A stretch of 64,000 nucleotides of DNA from Sphingomonas sp. BAUL-RG-20F-R05-02 (GCF_022662305.1 NZ_JAKNQH010000003.1:248001-312000); one strand, 5' to 3'; positions 23,823-33,498 are shown, counted from the stretch's first letter. Made by a program: numbers and translations. The notes: generated by a model from the letters alone, not told the origin.

Positions 23823-25892
23823 TTACCGCGTCAGCGGCAGTTCGTAGATCGCCGCAGACGTGGGCGGCACGATCAGCCCGCGACCCGCGCCGCTCACCTT
23901 GCTCTCGCGGATCGTCACGCCGGCCGGTTTGCCGACCTTGTTCTCCGCCGTCAGCGTCTTGCCGGCGAGCAGCCAGCGCGTACCGGAGCCACGCAGCTTC
24001 GCATCGGCAAGCGACAGTGCGAGCCGCTGCGGCTGGAAGGTCGCGTTGACCACGGCGACGCGCAACATCGTGCCATCGGGCGAGAGGCCGGCGATCACGT
24101 CGAGTGGGTAGGTCGGGCTGCCCGCGACCACCTTCGGATGCGCGTAGCCGACCGGGTATAGGGGTTCCGGTTGCGGCGAGGCGCCGTCTAGCGCGACCGG
24201 GATGGTCCCTTCGCCGAAATGCTCACCGAACAGCTTGAACACTATGCCGGTGGCGTTGAGCGTCGCGCCTTCGGGTGTGATGTCCATCGTCGAGACGCCG
24301 GTGGTGAACGCCGCCATCTTCAGGAAATCGGTATGGCGAAGCATTTCCTGGAACACGGTCGCGTAGGCGAGCGAGGATTTCAGCGTCGGCGGGCCAGCCA
24401 TATAGGCATATTCGTCGATCGACAGGAACACGCCGGACTCTTTGAGCTTGGGGAAACGCTGTTGGTAGATGCCCCATTCCAGCGCCTCCATGCGGATGTG
24501 GTTGGAGGGTGAGCGCACGAACTCCATCAACGCGTCGGCAGGCGGGGCATTGGGGCGATCCTCGCCGCGATCATACCAATGTTCGGTTATGCCGGCGAAA
24601 TTACCCCAGGATCTGGCGAACAGCCCGCCGGTCCAATCCTCCTCGGTGCCGAATTTGGGCTGGATGCTCTCCAGCGTGGAGTTTTGCTTCACACCCTTGG
24701 CATGGAGCTGGTCCGGCATCGCGCCCGACGCGATCAGCACGATCGATGGATCGCGGGCGCGCATCTTCGCGGCGAAGTCGTTGTGCTTGATCGTGTAGTA
24801 ATCGAGCGAGGTCTTGCCGATCTGCCACCAGCCGAACGGCTCGTTGCCGATGTTCCACCATTTCACCTTATAGGGTTCGGCATGACCGTTGGCGGCGCGT
24901 TTGGCGCCCCAGTCGCTGGTGGCGGCGCCGTTGAGATACTCGACCTCCTCCGCCGCCGAATTGGCGTCGTCAAGCCCGGCATTGACGGTGACATAGGGCT
25001 CCACGCCGATGATGCGGCACAGCTCCATCCACTCGTCCATGCCGAGGTCGTTGGTCTGCATCGCGCTCCACGCATGGTCGAACATCGGCGCGCGCTGGTC
25101 GCGCGGGCCGATCGCCTCGTGCCAGTCCCAGTCGGACAGGAAGTTGCCGCCGGGCAGCCGCCAGAAGCCCGATTTCAGCGAGCGCGCCACCGCGGTCGTA
25201 TCCGCGCGCCAGCCGTTGATGTTGTCCGCCGGCATCAGCGACACCGCACCGATACGGAAAGCGCCGGTGCCGGTGCCGGTGATCTCCAGCCGTGCATCGG
25301 TGGTGCCTGCGGTGGGGGTAAAGGCGAAGTCCGCCTGATGCCAGCCGGCGGCGGGGGCGGGCAGGGCGATGCTCTGCCGCTGGTCGGCACGCGTCCCCCA
25401 CACGAGCGCGACCTGCACGGTCGCGCCGGCATCACCGCTGATCCACAGATGGCCGGTGTAGCGTTTGCCGGCCAGCACCGCGAAGCCGCTCTGCGCCAGC
25501 CCGCGCGGTGCGCTGCCGGCGAGCGTCACGCTCGGGCTTTGCGCGCCCACGTACGGCGCGGCGGTGTCCATCGTCACGGCATCGTCAGCGCCGACCGGGC
25601 GCCATTTGCGATATTCGACGCCGGGCTTGCCCTCCGCGTTGAGCGGTGGCGGCGTGTCGTGCGATGGCGACACGACCGGGTAATAGAATTTACGATCGTC
25701 GAGCAGTTCGGCCCAAAGTGTGCGGTTCACCAGTCCGCCGATCGGTTCGATGAACATCCCGTATTCGTGCGCGCTGACCGGGGTTGCGCGCCGGGCGGTG
25801 TCGATGTGGACCGCGACCGGCGCAGGCGCGGCGGCAAGCGGCGTGCCGGCGACCAGAGCTGCGACGGAGGCGGTGGCGAGGATCGCTTTCAT
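23823..25892 (-). CDS. GH51 alpha-L-arabinofuranosidase
   Basis: Exported retaining arabinofuranosidase, 689 residues, leader MKAILATASVAALVAGTPLAAA. EYGMFIEPIGG opens the GH51 domain; a carbohydrate-binding-type beta-sandwich is inserted at about 95-225; the acid/base Glu is in WWNIGNEPFG and the nucleophile Glu in LSIDEYAYM; a C-terminal beta-domain follows. It removes alpha-L-arabinose from arabinoxylan, arabinan or xyloglucan. It lies 71 bases after the receptor gene on the same strand, but an intrinsic terminator sits between them only 25 bases before this ATG, so its expression depends on read-through or an unseen promoter. Confidence 0.92.
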   Translation of the reverse strand: MKAILATASVAALVAGTPLAAAPAPVAVHIDTARRATPVSAHEYGMFIEPIGGLVNRTLWAELLDDRKFYYPVVSPSHDTPPPLNAEGKPGVEYRKWRPVGADDAVTMDTAAPYVGAQSPSVTLAGSAPRGLAQSGFAVLAGKRYTGHLWISGDAGATVQVALVWGTRADQRQSIALPAPAAGWHQADFAFTPTAGTTDARLEITGTGTGAFRIGAVSLMPADNINGWRADTTAVARSLKSGFWRLPGGNFLSDWDWHEAIGPRDQRAPMFDHAWSAMQTNDLGMDEWMELCRIIGVEPYVTVNAGLDDANSAAEEVEYLNGAATSDWGAKRAANGHAEPYKVKWWNIGNEPFGWWQIGKTSLDYYTIKHNDFAAKMRARDPSIVLIASGAMPDQLHAKGVKQNSTLESIQPKFGTEEDWTGGLFARSWGNFAGITEHWYDRGEDRPNAPPADALMEFVRSPSNHIRMEALEWGIYQQRFPKLKESGVFLSIDEYAYMAGPPTLKSSLAYATVFQEMLRHTDFLKMAAFTTGVSTMDITPEGATLNATGIVFKLFGEHFGEGTIPVALDGASPQPEPLYPVGYAHPKVVAGSPTYPLDVIAGLSPDGTMLRVAVVNATFQPQRLALSLADAKLRGSGTRWLLAGKTLTAENKVGKPAGVTIRESKVSGAGRGLIVPPTSAAIYELPLTR

Positions 25893-25917
25893 GGTCGTCG
25901 GTCCCGTGGCAGATGGG

Positions 25918-25948
25918 AAAAAAAGGGCGCGGCGGGGGTGCCGCGCCC
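25918..25948 (-). terminator. Intrinsic terminator between receptor and GH51
   Basis: Read on the minus strand: a 9-bp stem GGGCGCGGC / GCCGCGCCC, 6-base loop, then seven T. It follows the receptor stop by 15 bases and lies just before the GH51 start, a classic rho-independent terminator that would lower GH51 relative to the receptor. The same stem sequence occurs in the terminator at 23798-23820. Confidence 0.8.
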
Positions 25949-25963
25949 AAGCTCCGGGGGGAG

Positions 25964-28948
25964 TTACATCTTGAAGCGGACGCCCAGACGGAAGGTCCGG
26001 CCGAGCTGATCATACAGCGACGGGTTGTTGAAGATCGTCGACGATGCCGGATCGACATCGAACATGTTGTCGATCTTGAAATAGGCGGTCAGATCCTTGC
26101 GGATGTTGTAGCTGCCGCCGACGTCCATGTAGAATCGGCCGGGGTAGAAGTTCTGGTCGATCGTCGGGTGGTTGTTGTTCGACACCGGGCAGGAGCCGGG
26201 TGCGCAGACGATGTATTTGTTGCCGAACGTACCATCGCTGAACCAGCGTTCCTGCAACAGGAACGAGAACTTGTCGGTATCGTAGCTCTGGATCGCCAGC
26301 CATTTCCAGTCGGGCGTGTTGCTGGTGTTGTCGCCAGCGCTGTCGACCGGGATGGTGCCCGGCAGGCCGGTGTCGGTCACGAACTTCATGACGTGGGTGG
26401 CGAGCGCACGCACCGTGAAATTGCCCGACAGACCAAGCGGTCGCGCCCAGCGGTAGCTAGCCTCGATATCGAAGCCATCCGTGTCGATCGACGCCAGGTT
26501 GAACGACTGCACGTTGATGAAGGTCTGGCCGTTGGCCGGGTTCAGGTTGAACGAATTGCAGGTCGAGGTGAGGATGTTCTGGAAACAGAAATTGACGATG
26601 TCGTTGGCGCCAAGCCCCGAGATCACGCCGTTAATCTTGATCTTATAGTAATCGAACGACAGGTTGAGGCCCGGCAACCACTTGGGATTGGACAGGGTAA
26701 TGCCGGCGGTCGTGTTGCGGGCGATTTCCGGCTTGAGCGCCGTGTTGCCGATCTGGTTCTGCACGACCAGCACGTTGGTCCGCGTATATGGATCGAAGAA
26801 GTTCGGCAGCGTCTGTGTGACAGGGGCCGCGAACAGTTCCGAAAGGTTCGGCGCACGCACATCGCGCGATGTTACGGCGCGAATGTGGAAGCCGTCGATC
26901 GGCAGCGCCCAGGTGCCGCCGACCTTCCACGCCCATACACCGCCCGAGGTGCTGTAGTCGGTGTAGCGCGCGGCGGCGTTCACGTTCGCCTTGCCCAGCG
27001 CTTCGGAGTCGAGGATCGGCAAATTGGCCTCGAAGAAGCCTTCCTTCACGCTGTAGGCGCCGCGCCCGTTCTTGTAGGTGCCCGCATACCAGTTGCCGTT
27101 GCCGCTGGCGTTGAGGATCGGATCGAGCGGATAGTCACTGCTGGGTCCGCTGTTGGCGAAGCCCGCACCATAGGGGTCGGCACGGACCTTGTAGAATTCG
27201 TGCCGGAACTCGCCGCCGAACGCGATCGAGAGCGGGCCCGCCCACAGATTGACCGGCGCGCCGGAGAAGTTGAGGCTCAACACGTCCTGCGTCTGCCGGG
27301 TGCGCTGGTAAGGCCCAGCGTCGGGCGTGACATAGCTCAGCGCTTCGGCGGACGGGTTGTTGCCGATGATGTTGAGTGGCTGGCAGCCATTGGCGCGTGC
27401 GACCGCGCTGCGGCAGACGATCGCGCCGTTCAGCAGCACCGCGTCGATCGCGGCGTTGAAGCGCGGGGTGAGCAGGATGTTGTTCACATCGACGCTGGTG
27501 TAGTTCGTTCCGTGCTCACCATAGATGTCGTAGGACCATTCGCTGCCGAGCAACGGCACCTTGCCCTTCGCGCCGCCGACGAAGCGGTACTGCCGCCGGT
27601 TGGTATAGACCCGGGTGTTGCCCAGTTCGGCGTTGCTGGTTCCGTACTGGAAGCTGGAGATGCCGGCAGTCGCGCACGCCGCCTGGATCGAGGCGGGGAC
27701 GTACGGGTTGGCGCATTGCAGCGTCAGACCCGGCTTGTTCATGCCGTTGACCGGCTGGTTGTTGGTCTTCACCTGCCCGACGTTGACGGTGAAATACAGC
27801 TCGTTATCCGGCGCGATATCGAACCCGACGCGGGTGTAGCCGCCGACGCGCTGGAGCGCCGATTGCAGCGAACGGCCAACATCGATGTTGCCTGACAGAT
27901 CGCCGCCCAGGCAGAGGCCACCGAAACAGCCGTTGACGCCGCCGGTCGGTTTGCGCGTCGGCGTCCCGTTCGATCCGTACTGGAACTGGAACGGCTGCCC
28001 CGACGCGTCGAATGCGGTCCCCTGAAGCGGGCCGCCGGTGATGAGGCCGTATTTGGTGAAGCTGTTCGACTGGACGTTGTTGCGGATGATGAACTGCGGC
28101 GATCCGTCGTTGAGGATGCCGCGATCGATCATCGAGGTCTGGTCGAACCATGTCCGGCCGCCCGCCATCTTCAGCCCGTAATCACCGCCGTCGACCCCCT
28201 GGTCATGCGCATATTCACCGCTGGCGACGAAATGCAGGCGGCCGTCTCCGAAGGCGTGGCCGATCGCGAGCTGCGCCAGGATCTGCTTGTTGTCGCCATA
28301 GGTGGTGATGCCGCCCTGGACGTTGCCCTTGATGCCGGTGAAGCGCGTGTCGGTGATGAAGTTGACCACGCCGCCGACCGCGTCCGAGCCGTAGGAGGCC
28401 GACGCGCCGCCGTTGACCACGTCGACACGTTGCACCAGCAACTGCGGGAACAGGCTGACGTCGGGTACGCCGGTCACGTTCGCGCCGACGACACGCTGGC
28501 CGTCGAGCAGCGTCAGCGTGCGGATCGCGCCGAGGCCGCGCAGCGAGAACGAGCTTAGGCCCTGCTGGCCGCTCGACGTGCTGAACGTGTTGACCTGCGT
28601 GCCGGTCGAGCCTTGCAGCGACGGCAACTGCGCGATCGTGTTGAAGATGTTGGGCTGCGCGTTCTGCGCGATGTCCTGCGCGCCGATCACGGTTGTTGGC
28701 GTCGGTGCGGTGAAGCCCCGCGTCGCGATCCGCGAGCCGGTCACGACGATATCGCTGGCTGCTGCATCGGCACGTGACGCCTCCGGCCCGGCGCGGTCGA
28801 GCGCGGCGGGAGCCTCGGCGGCAGGCGGCTGGTTGGTCGGCAGGACCGGCGCCTGCGCAAAGGCGGGCAACGGCAGGCATATCGCGACTGCGGCCAGCGA
28901 AGCGCTGTGCAGAAGGGACTTGCGGCAATCCAAAGCTTTCAACGGCAT
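25964..28948 (-). CDS. TonB-dependent outer-membrane receptor
   Basis: Outer-membrane importer of 994 residues with signal peptide (residues 1-30, ending LPAFAQA). IVVTGSRIATRGF precedes the plug domain (FSLRGLGAIRTLTLLDGQRVVG; ASASYGSDAVGGVVNFITD), and the barrel ends in LGVRFKM. The length and plug type are those of sphingomonad carbohydrate receptors. The ATG at 28948 has GGGGAGA upstream. It diverges from the MFS-GH43 genes across a region with a LacI-type operator and precedes GH51, so arabinoxylan- or xyloglucan-type oligosaccharides are the likely cargo (inference). Confidence 0.92.
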   Translation of the reverse strand: MPLKALDCRKSLLHSASLAAVAICLPLPAFAQAPVLPTNQPPAAEAPAALDRAGPEASRADAAASDIVVTGSRIATRGFTAPTPTTVIGAQDIAQNAQPNIFNTIAQLPSLQGSTGTQVNTFSTSSGQQGLSSFSLRGLGAIRTLTLLDGQRVVGANVTGVPDVSLFPQLLVQRVDVVNGGASASYGSDAVGGVVNFITDTRFTGIKGNVQGGITTYGDNKQILAQLAIGHAFGDGRLHFVASGEYAHDQGVDGGDYGLKMAGGRTWFDQTSMIDRGILNDGSPQFIIRNNVQSNSFTKYGLITGGPLQGTAFDASGQPFQFQYGSNGTPTRKPTGGVNGCFGGLCLGGDLSGNIDVGRSLQSALQRVGGYTRVGFDIAPDNELYFTVNVGQVKTNNQPVNGMNKPGLTLQCANPYVPASIQAACATAGISSFQYGTSNAELGNTRVYTNRRQYRFVGGAKGKVPLLGSEWSYDIYGEHGTNYTSVDVNNILLTPRFNAAIDAVLLNGAIVCRSAVARANGCQPLNIIGNNPSAEALSYVTPDAGPYQRTRQTQDVLSLNFSGAPVNLWAGPLSIAFGGEFRHEFYKVRADPYGAGFANSGPSSDYPLDPILNASGNGNWYAGTYKNGRGAYSVKEGFFEANLPILDSEALGKANVNAAARYTDYSTSGGVWAWKVGGTWALPIDGFHIRAVTSRDVRAPNLSELFAAPVTQTLPNFFDPYTRTNVLVVQNQIGNTALKPEIARNTTAGITLSNPKWLPGLNLSFDYYKIKINGVISGLGANDIVNFCFQNILTSTCNSFNLNPANGQTFINVQSFNLASIDTDGFDIEASYRWARPLGLSGNFTVRALATHVMKFVTDTGLPGTIPVDSAGDNTSNTPDWKWLAIQSYDTDKFSFLLQERWFSDGTFGNKYIVCAPGSCPVSNNNHPTIDQNFYPGRFYMDVGGSYNIRKDLTAYFKIDNMFDVDPASSTIFNNPSLYDQLGRTFRLGVRFKM

Positions 28949-29201
28949 CTTGATCTCCCCTGTGTTAATTTCCCCAGCCCGGCAGCCGCGTGCGAGCGAC
29001 CTTTGGGCGGTGCCTCGTTTCGGCCTCTGACGGGCCGTTCGTCTCATCATCATGCCAGCCGTGGTGTTCACGACGTGGCGGTAAAGTGTAGATCTTGCAT
29101 TTCAGGCTGCGCGGTGACAGCGATCACTCTCCCCCGTCTCAAATGGATCGATTTCCGCCTGTCCGTTCGACAGCCATGACGGCGATCCATTGAAGCTTAT
29201 C

Positions 29202-29216
29202 TTGTGCAACGCACAA
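29202..29216. promoter_or_regulatory. Short perfect palindrome beside the operator
   Basis: TTGTGC-AAC-GCACAA, 6-bp arms and 3-base centre, abuts the LacI-type operator. It may be a second regulator site; the protein is unknown. Confidence 0.35.
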
Positions 29217-29231
29217 TGTTTACGTTAACAT
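29216..29231. promoter_or_regulatory. Candidate LacI-family operator 2
   Basis: ATGTTTACGTTAACAT is a 16-bp palindrome with one mismatched pair and shares its core with the site at 20714-20731. It sits between the divergent receptor and MFS genes, near the LacI-family gene, and so probably couples uptake genes to the operon at 20.6 kb. Confidence 0.6.
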
Positions 29232-29383
29232 ATTTGTTGTTAGTTTCCACGGTTTCACTTGTCAAGACGATGCGGGCTCGTTTAGGTCGGTGCCATATCG
29301 ACGATCACACCTGCCTGATGACAAGTAGGGGACGGGACGTGCCCAAGTCGGGTATGTTGATGATTACGTTAACGGAGGCGGTA

Positions 29384-30631
29384 TTGCGATTGACGCGAAT
29401 GCCAAGATTGCGCTGGATGATTCTCGCCTTGTTCGTCGGCGCGATGATCCTGAATTATCTCGCCCGCTCGGTGCTCGGCGTGGCCGCTCCCGTCATCCTC
29501 GCCGAACAGTCGATCAGCACGCAGCAATATAGCTGGATCACCGGCGCGTTTCAGATCGGCGTCATGCTTCAGCCGCTCGCCGGCTATCTGCTCGACGGTA
29601 CGGGCTTGCGTATCGGTTTCTGGCTGTGCGCGACGATCTGGTCACTGGTGACCATGGCGCACGTCTTTGCCGGCGGCTGGGTCAGCTTCGCGGCGTTGCG
29701 CGGCTTGCTGGGGCTGGCCGAAGGGTCGGCGCAACCGGCCGGGCAGAAACTGGTGGCGGAATGGTTCCCGGCGCGCGAACGCGGTGCGGCCGGCGGCATC
29801 TACAATATCGGCGCGTCGTTCGGCGCGGTGCTGGCACCGCCGCTGGTCGCGTGGGCGGTGGCGGTACAGAGCTGGCGGCTCGCCTTCGTGGTGACCGGCC
29901 TGCTCGGCCTGGTCTGGTCGCTGGCGTGGCTGCGCTGGTACAACGCGCCGCAGCGCCACACAGGCCTGAGCGACGCGGAGCGCACGCATATCCTTGCCGG
30001 GCAGGAGGTGGCGCTTGCGGCGGATACCGAGCGGCCATCGATCCTCGCGCTGCTGCGGCGACGTAATCTGTGGGGCATCGCCTTGCCGCGCCTTCTGGCT
30101 GATCCCGCCTGGGGGATGCTGTCCTTCTGGATGCCGCTGTATCTGGTGCGGGTACGCCATTTCGATCTGACCCAATTGGCGATCTTTGCGTGGCTGCCGT
30201 TCCTCGCGGCAGATTTGGGCTGCCTGTTCGGACCGGCGGTGGCGGCGTTCCTCGGGCGGCGCGGCGTGTCGCTGGTCAATGCACGGCGCGGCGCGTTTAC
30301 GCTCGGCGCGGTGATGATGACCGGGATGGCGCTGGTCGGCACCGTCACCAGCCCCTATGCGGCGATCGCACTGCTGTGCCTGGGCGGATTCGCGCACCAG
30401 ACATTGTCGGTGACCGTCATCACCATGGCGTCGGACCTGTTCCGCCGTAACGAGGTGGCGACCGCCGCCGGACTCGCCGGGCTGGCGGGCAACCTCGGCG
30501 TGCTGGTGTTCTCGCTCGTGCTCGGGCGGATGGTCGACGTGGTCGGCTACGGGCCGTTCTTCATCCTGCTCGGCGGGCTCGATCTCGCCGGTGCCATCCT
30601 GCTTTGGACTTTGGTACGCAAACCCGCATGA
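29384..30631 (+). CDS. MFS transporter, ExuT/ACS-like
   Basis: Inner-membrane carrier with about 12 hydrophobic segments, 415 residues. FVGAMILNYLARSVLGVAAPVI, GLAEGSAQPAGQKLVAEWFPARERGAAGGIYNIG and the loop with FRRNEVATAAGLAG are typical of the anion:cation symporter branch of the major facilitator superfamily, which includes hexuronate (ExuT) carriers. A TTG start at 29384 is chosen because GGAGG (29374-29378) lies five bases before it; an ATG five codons later has no such site. Its stop overlaps the following cytoplasmic GH43 gene (ATGA), suggesting that it imports an oligosaccharide or sugar acid that GH43 then cuts. Substrate uncertain. Confidence 0.82.
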   Translation: MRLTRMPRLRWMILALFVGAMILNYLARSVLGVAAPVILAEQSISTQQYSWITGAFQIGVMLQPLAGYLLDGTGLRIGFWLCATIWSLVTMAHVFAGGWVSFAALRGLLGLAEGSAQPAGQKLVAEWFPARERGAAGGIYNIGASFGAVLAPPLVAWAVAVQSWRLAFVVTGLLGLVWSLAWLRWYNAPQRHTGLSDAERTHILAGQEVALAADTERPSILALLRRRNLWGIALPRLLADPAWGMLSFWMPLYLVRVRHFDLTQLAIFAWLPFLAADLGCLFGPAVAAFLGRRGVSLVNARRGAFTLGAVMMTGMALVGTVTSPYAAIALLCLGGFAHQTLSVTVITMASDLFRRNEVATAAGLAGLAGNLGVLVFSLVLGRMVDVVGYGPFFILLGGLDLAGAILLWTLVRKPA

Positions 30632-32250
30632 CCCGACTTCACAACCCTATCCTGCGCGGCTTCAACCCGGATCCGTCGATCGTGCGGGTCGGCGACGACA
30701 TCTTCATCGCGACCTCCACGTTCGAGTGGTTTCCCGGTGTGCAGATTCACCACAGCCGTGATCTGGTGCACTGGCGGCTGGCGGCGCGGCCGCTCGACCG
30801 CGCGGCGCAACTCGACATGCGCGGCGACCCCGATTCATGTGGCGTGTGGGCGCCGGATCTCAGCTACGCCCACGGCAAGTTCTGGCTGATCTACACGCAG
30901 GTAAAGCGTTACGGCCAGACCACGGTGAACGGTGCGGCGGGCGCATCGCTGCGCGACTTCCACAATTATGTGGTGACGAGCGACCGGATCGAAGGCCCAT
31001 GGTCCGATCCCGCGTTCCTCAACAGCAGCGGCTTCGACCCGGCGCTGTTCCACGACGACGACGGGCGTAGCTGGCTGCTCAACATGCTGTGGGATCATCG
31101 GCCCGGTCGCGGCCGGTTCGCGGGCATCGTCCTCCAGGAATTCGACCGCGCGGCGCTGCGGCTGGTGGGGGAGGCGCGACTGATCTTCGCCGGCACCGAG
31201 CGCGGCTTCACCGAGGGGCCGCACCTCTACAAGCGCGATGGCTGGTATCACCTGATGGTCGCCGAGGGTGGCACCGGCTGGGATCACGCCGTGGTGATGG
31301 CGCGATCGCGATCGCTGTTCGGGCCGTACGAGGTCCACCCGGATGGCGCGGTGCTGAGCGCGAACGGCGCACGCGACGGTGCGATCACGCGGACAGGGCA
31401 TGGTGATCTCGTCGAGCTGGCGGACGGCAGCAGTTGGCTTGCGTATCTGTGCGGTCGGCCGCTGCCGGGGCGGGAGCGTTGCGTGCTCGGTCGCGAGAGC
31501 GCGATCCAGCCGGTGGTTTGGGGCGAGGACGGCTGGCTGCGCACGCTTGACGGCAGTGGTGCGCCCGATCCGGCGCCGGTCGCACCGGCGCTGCCAGCCG
31601 CGCCGTGGCCGCAGCGCGCGTGGGATGGGCGGTTCGACCAGCCCGATTTGCCCGAAGCGTTCCAGTGGCTGCGCACGCCCGATCCGTCCGCGCTGTTCAG
31701 CCTGACCGAGCGACCGGGCTGGCTGCGCCTGTACGGGCGCGAGACGGTCGGTAGCCACTTCCGGCAAGCGCTAATCGCGCGGCGGCAGGAGCATTTTCAC
31801 TGCGTCGCGACCACGCGCATGGCGTTCGTGCCGGTCACGTTCCAGCAGGCGGCGGGGCTGATCTGCTATTACAACGCAAGCAAGTTCTTCTACCTGAACG
31901 TGACGGTGGATGACGGCGTTCGCCAGCTCCAGATGCTGAGCGCGAGCCCGGATGCCGGGTGCGAGGCGAGCGTGATCGTGCCGGCGCTGCCCGACGGCGT
32001 GATGGATCTGCGCGCGACGATCGCGGCGGACGCGCTGACCTTCGCGTGGCGCATTGCCGGTGCCGAGGTGTGGGAAAACGTGGCGAAGGTCTATGACGCG
32101 AGCATCCTGTCGGATGAGGTGACCGCGCCGGGCCTGCCCAATTTCACCGGCACCTTCATCGGCATGGCGTGCCAGGATGTGTCCGGCACCGGACTGGCGG
32201 CCGATTTCGAGAGCTTCCGCTACGAAGCGACGGACGCGGCGGCGACCTAG
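30628..32250 (+). CDS. GH43 beta-xylosidase-like, cytoplasmic
   Basis: Glycosidase of 540 residues without signal peptide, so it acts inside the cell. NPILRGFNPDPSIVRVGDDIFIATSTFEWFPG is the hallmark opening of GH43 beta-xylosidases, giving the base Asp; SSGFDPALFHDDDG gives the second Asp and GFTEGPHLYKRDGWYHL the acid Glu. The C-terminal 200 residues are the beta-sandwich common in this subfamily (VTFQQAAGLICYYN). The start overlaps the MFS stop by four bases. The stop overlaps the convergent LacI gene through a shared CTAG. Confidence 0.92.
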   Translation: MTRLHNPILRGFNPDPSIVRVGDDIFIATSTFEWFPGVQIHHSRDLVHWRLAARPLDRAAQLDMRGDPDSCGVWAPDLSYAHGKFWLIYTQVKRYGQTTVNGAAGASLRDFHNYVVTSDRIEGPWSDPAFLNSSGFDPALFHDDDGRSWLLNMLWDHRPGRGRFAGIVLQEFDRAALRLVGEARLIFAGTERGFTEGPHLYKRDGWYHLMVAEGGTGWDHAVVMARSRSLFGPYEVHPDGAVLSANGARDGAITRTGHGDLVELADGSSWLAYLCGRPLPGRERCVLGRESAIQPVVWGEDGWLRTLDGSGAPDPAPVAPALPAAPWPQRAWDGRFDQPDLPEAFQWLRTPDPSALFSLTERPGWLRLYGRETVGSHFRQALIARRQEHFHCVATTRMAFVPVTFQQAAGLICYYNASKFFYLNVTVDDGVRQLQMLSASPDAGCEASVIVPALPDGVMDLRATIAADALTFAWRIAGAEVWENVAKVYDASILSDEVTAPGLPNFTGTFIGMACQDVSGTGLAADFESFRYEATDAAAT

Positions 32251-33281
32251 CTGCCGGGCGGTGCGCTCGACGCGCGCGTGACGATGCTGTGATCGAGCAC
32301 GCGGTCCGGTTGGCGACGCGCCTTGCGGGCGATCACGTCGCCACCCGCCACGACCGCCGCCAGCGCCTCGGCGGCAAGCTGGTGCAGCGGCTGGCGGACG
32401 GTGGTGAGCGGCGGCCACAGCGTTACCGCCGCGACGGTATCGTCGAAGCCGACCACGCTCAGCGCCTCGGGCACGTGCAACTGGCGGCGGTGCGCGACCG
32501 AGACGATCGCCGCCGCCATGTCGTCGTTGCTGGCGAAGATTGCGGTCGGCGGTGACGGCCCGTCGAGGAGCTGTTCGCCCGCGATCAGGCCGGAGGCGTA
32601 GCTGAAGTCGCCCTGCGCCACCTTGACCTCCACGTTGCTCGCCTCGCGCACCGCATCGTAGAAGCCGGCCATCCGCTCGGCACTGGCCGCCTGATCCGGG
32701 TTGCCCAGCACGAACCCCAGCCGGCGGTGGCCGAGTTCGAGCAGGTGGCGCGTCATCTCGCAGGCGGCGCGGCGATCGTCGATGCGCACGCAGGTCGCGT
32801 CGGCCACGTCATAGGCACCGACCGCCACCAGCGGTCGGCCGATGCCGCGCAGCACATTGCGGACGATCGCCGCCTCGCCCAGCGGCGGCGCCAGGATGAT
32901 GCCCGACAGGCCGGCGTTGGCGAGCTTTTCCAGCGCGTCGCGGTGCGGCGGCGCGCCGCCGTCGCCTTTCAGCAGGATCAGGCGGGCGCCGCGTGTCGAC
33001 GCTTCCTCGAAGATGCCGGTCAGGAACTCGCTCATGAACGCGGCGCTGGGATTGGAATAAACGACGCCAATCCGCAGCTCGGCCGAGGTGACGAGGCTGC
33101 GCGCGGCGGCGTTGGGGGTATAGGACAGCGCCTGGATCGCGCTTTCCACCGCCTCGCGGGTTTCGGGGCGGACGCCTTCGCGATTGTTGATCACGCGCGA
33201 GACCGTCATCGCGGAAACGCCCGCGCGTGCTGCTACGTCGATGATCGTGGCACTTCGCGCCCGACGATCGGGTTTGTCCAC
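32247..33281 (-). CDS. LacI-family transcriptional regulator
   Basis: DNA-binding repressor or activator of 344 residues. The N-terminal helix-turn-helix with hinge reads ATIIDVAARAGVSAMTVSRVINN...YTPNAAARSLVT, followed by a periplasmic-binding-type sensor domain (IGVVYSNPS, GIILAPPLG, GHRRLGFVLGNP, FASNDDMAAAIV, VVGFDDT). A GTG start at 33281 is preferred: GGAGG lies four bases before it and the HTH then begins close to the N-terminus, as in the family; ATG 33374 would add 31 residues without a good site. Adjacent to the hemicellulose genes and the palindromes at 20714 and 29216, which have the CG-centred symmetry usual for LacI operators. Confidence 0.92.
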   Translation of the reverse strand: MDKPDRRARSATIIDVAARAGVSAMTVSRVINNREGVRPETREAVESAIQALSYTPNAAARSLVTSAELRIGVVYSNPSAAFMSEFLTGIFEEASTRGARLILLKGDGGAPPHRDALEKLANAGLSGIILAPPLGEAAIVRNVLRGIGRPLVAVGAYDVADATCVRIDDRRAACEMTRHLLELGHRRLGFVLGNPDQAASAERMAGFYDAVREASNVEVKVAQGDFSYASGLIAGEQLLDGPSPPTAIFASNDDMAAAIVSVAHRRQLHVPEALSVVGFDDTVAAVTLWPPLTTVRQPLHQLAAEALAAVVAGGDVIARKARRQPDRVLDHSIVTRASSAPPGS

Positions 33282-33498
33282 GCGGCCTCCAGGGATTGCT
33301 GTGTCGGCGTTGAGTACGCCATGGCCGGGATTTGGCAAGATGGCGCGGGTCGGAGTGCTGCGGTCGGTTGCCATCGCAGGGGCGGCTTTTCTCCCCCTAA
33401 AACTTCTGCGAACCACCACTTCAACGTCGGCCCTGTCGCAGGCACGGCAGCCGCTTGGTTTAACCGGGCAAGGTCAACGCCACAATAGTAATGCTGGT

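Larger units (their letters stand above)
28949..29383. other. Divergent regulatory region (435 bases, no gene)
   Basis: No credible coding region. It holds the operator at 29216-29231, a palindrome at 29202-29216 and a long-spaced inverted repeat: arms AATGGATCG (29142-29150) and CGATCCATT (29183-29191). The last 130 bases are unusually AT-rich for this genome, as expected of promoters. A second, weaker ATTACGTTAAC match lies at 29363-29373 next to the MFS ribosome-binding site. Confidence 0.5.

Noticed and set aside
29363..29373. ATTACGTTAAC as a third LacI operator
   Set aside because: It keeps only the central bases and overlaps the region just before the MFS ribosome-binding site; too weak to call alone.
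33331..33374. Longer LacI-family protein starting at ATG 33374
   Set aside because: No properly spaced ribosome-binding site and the HTH would be pushed inward; the GTG at 33281 has GGAGG and gives family-typical length.
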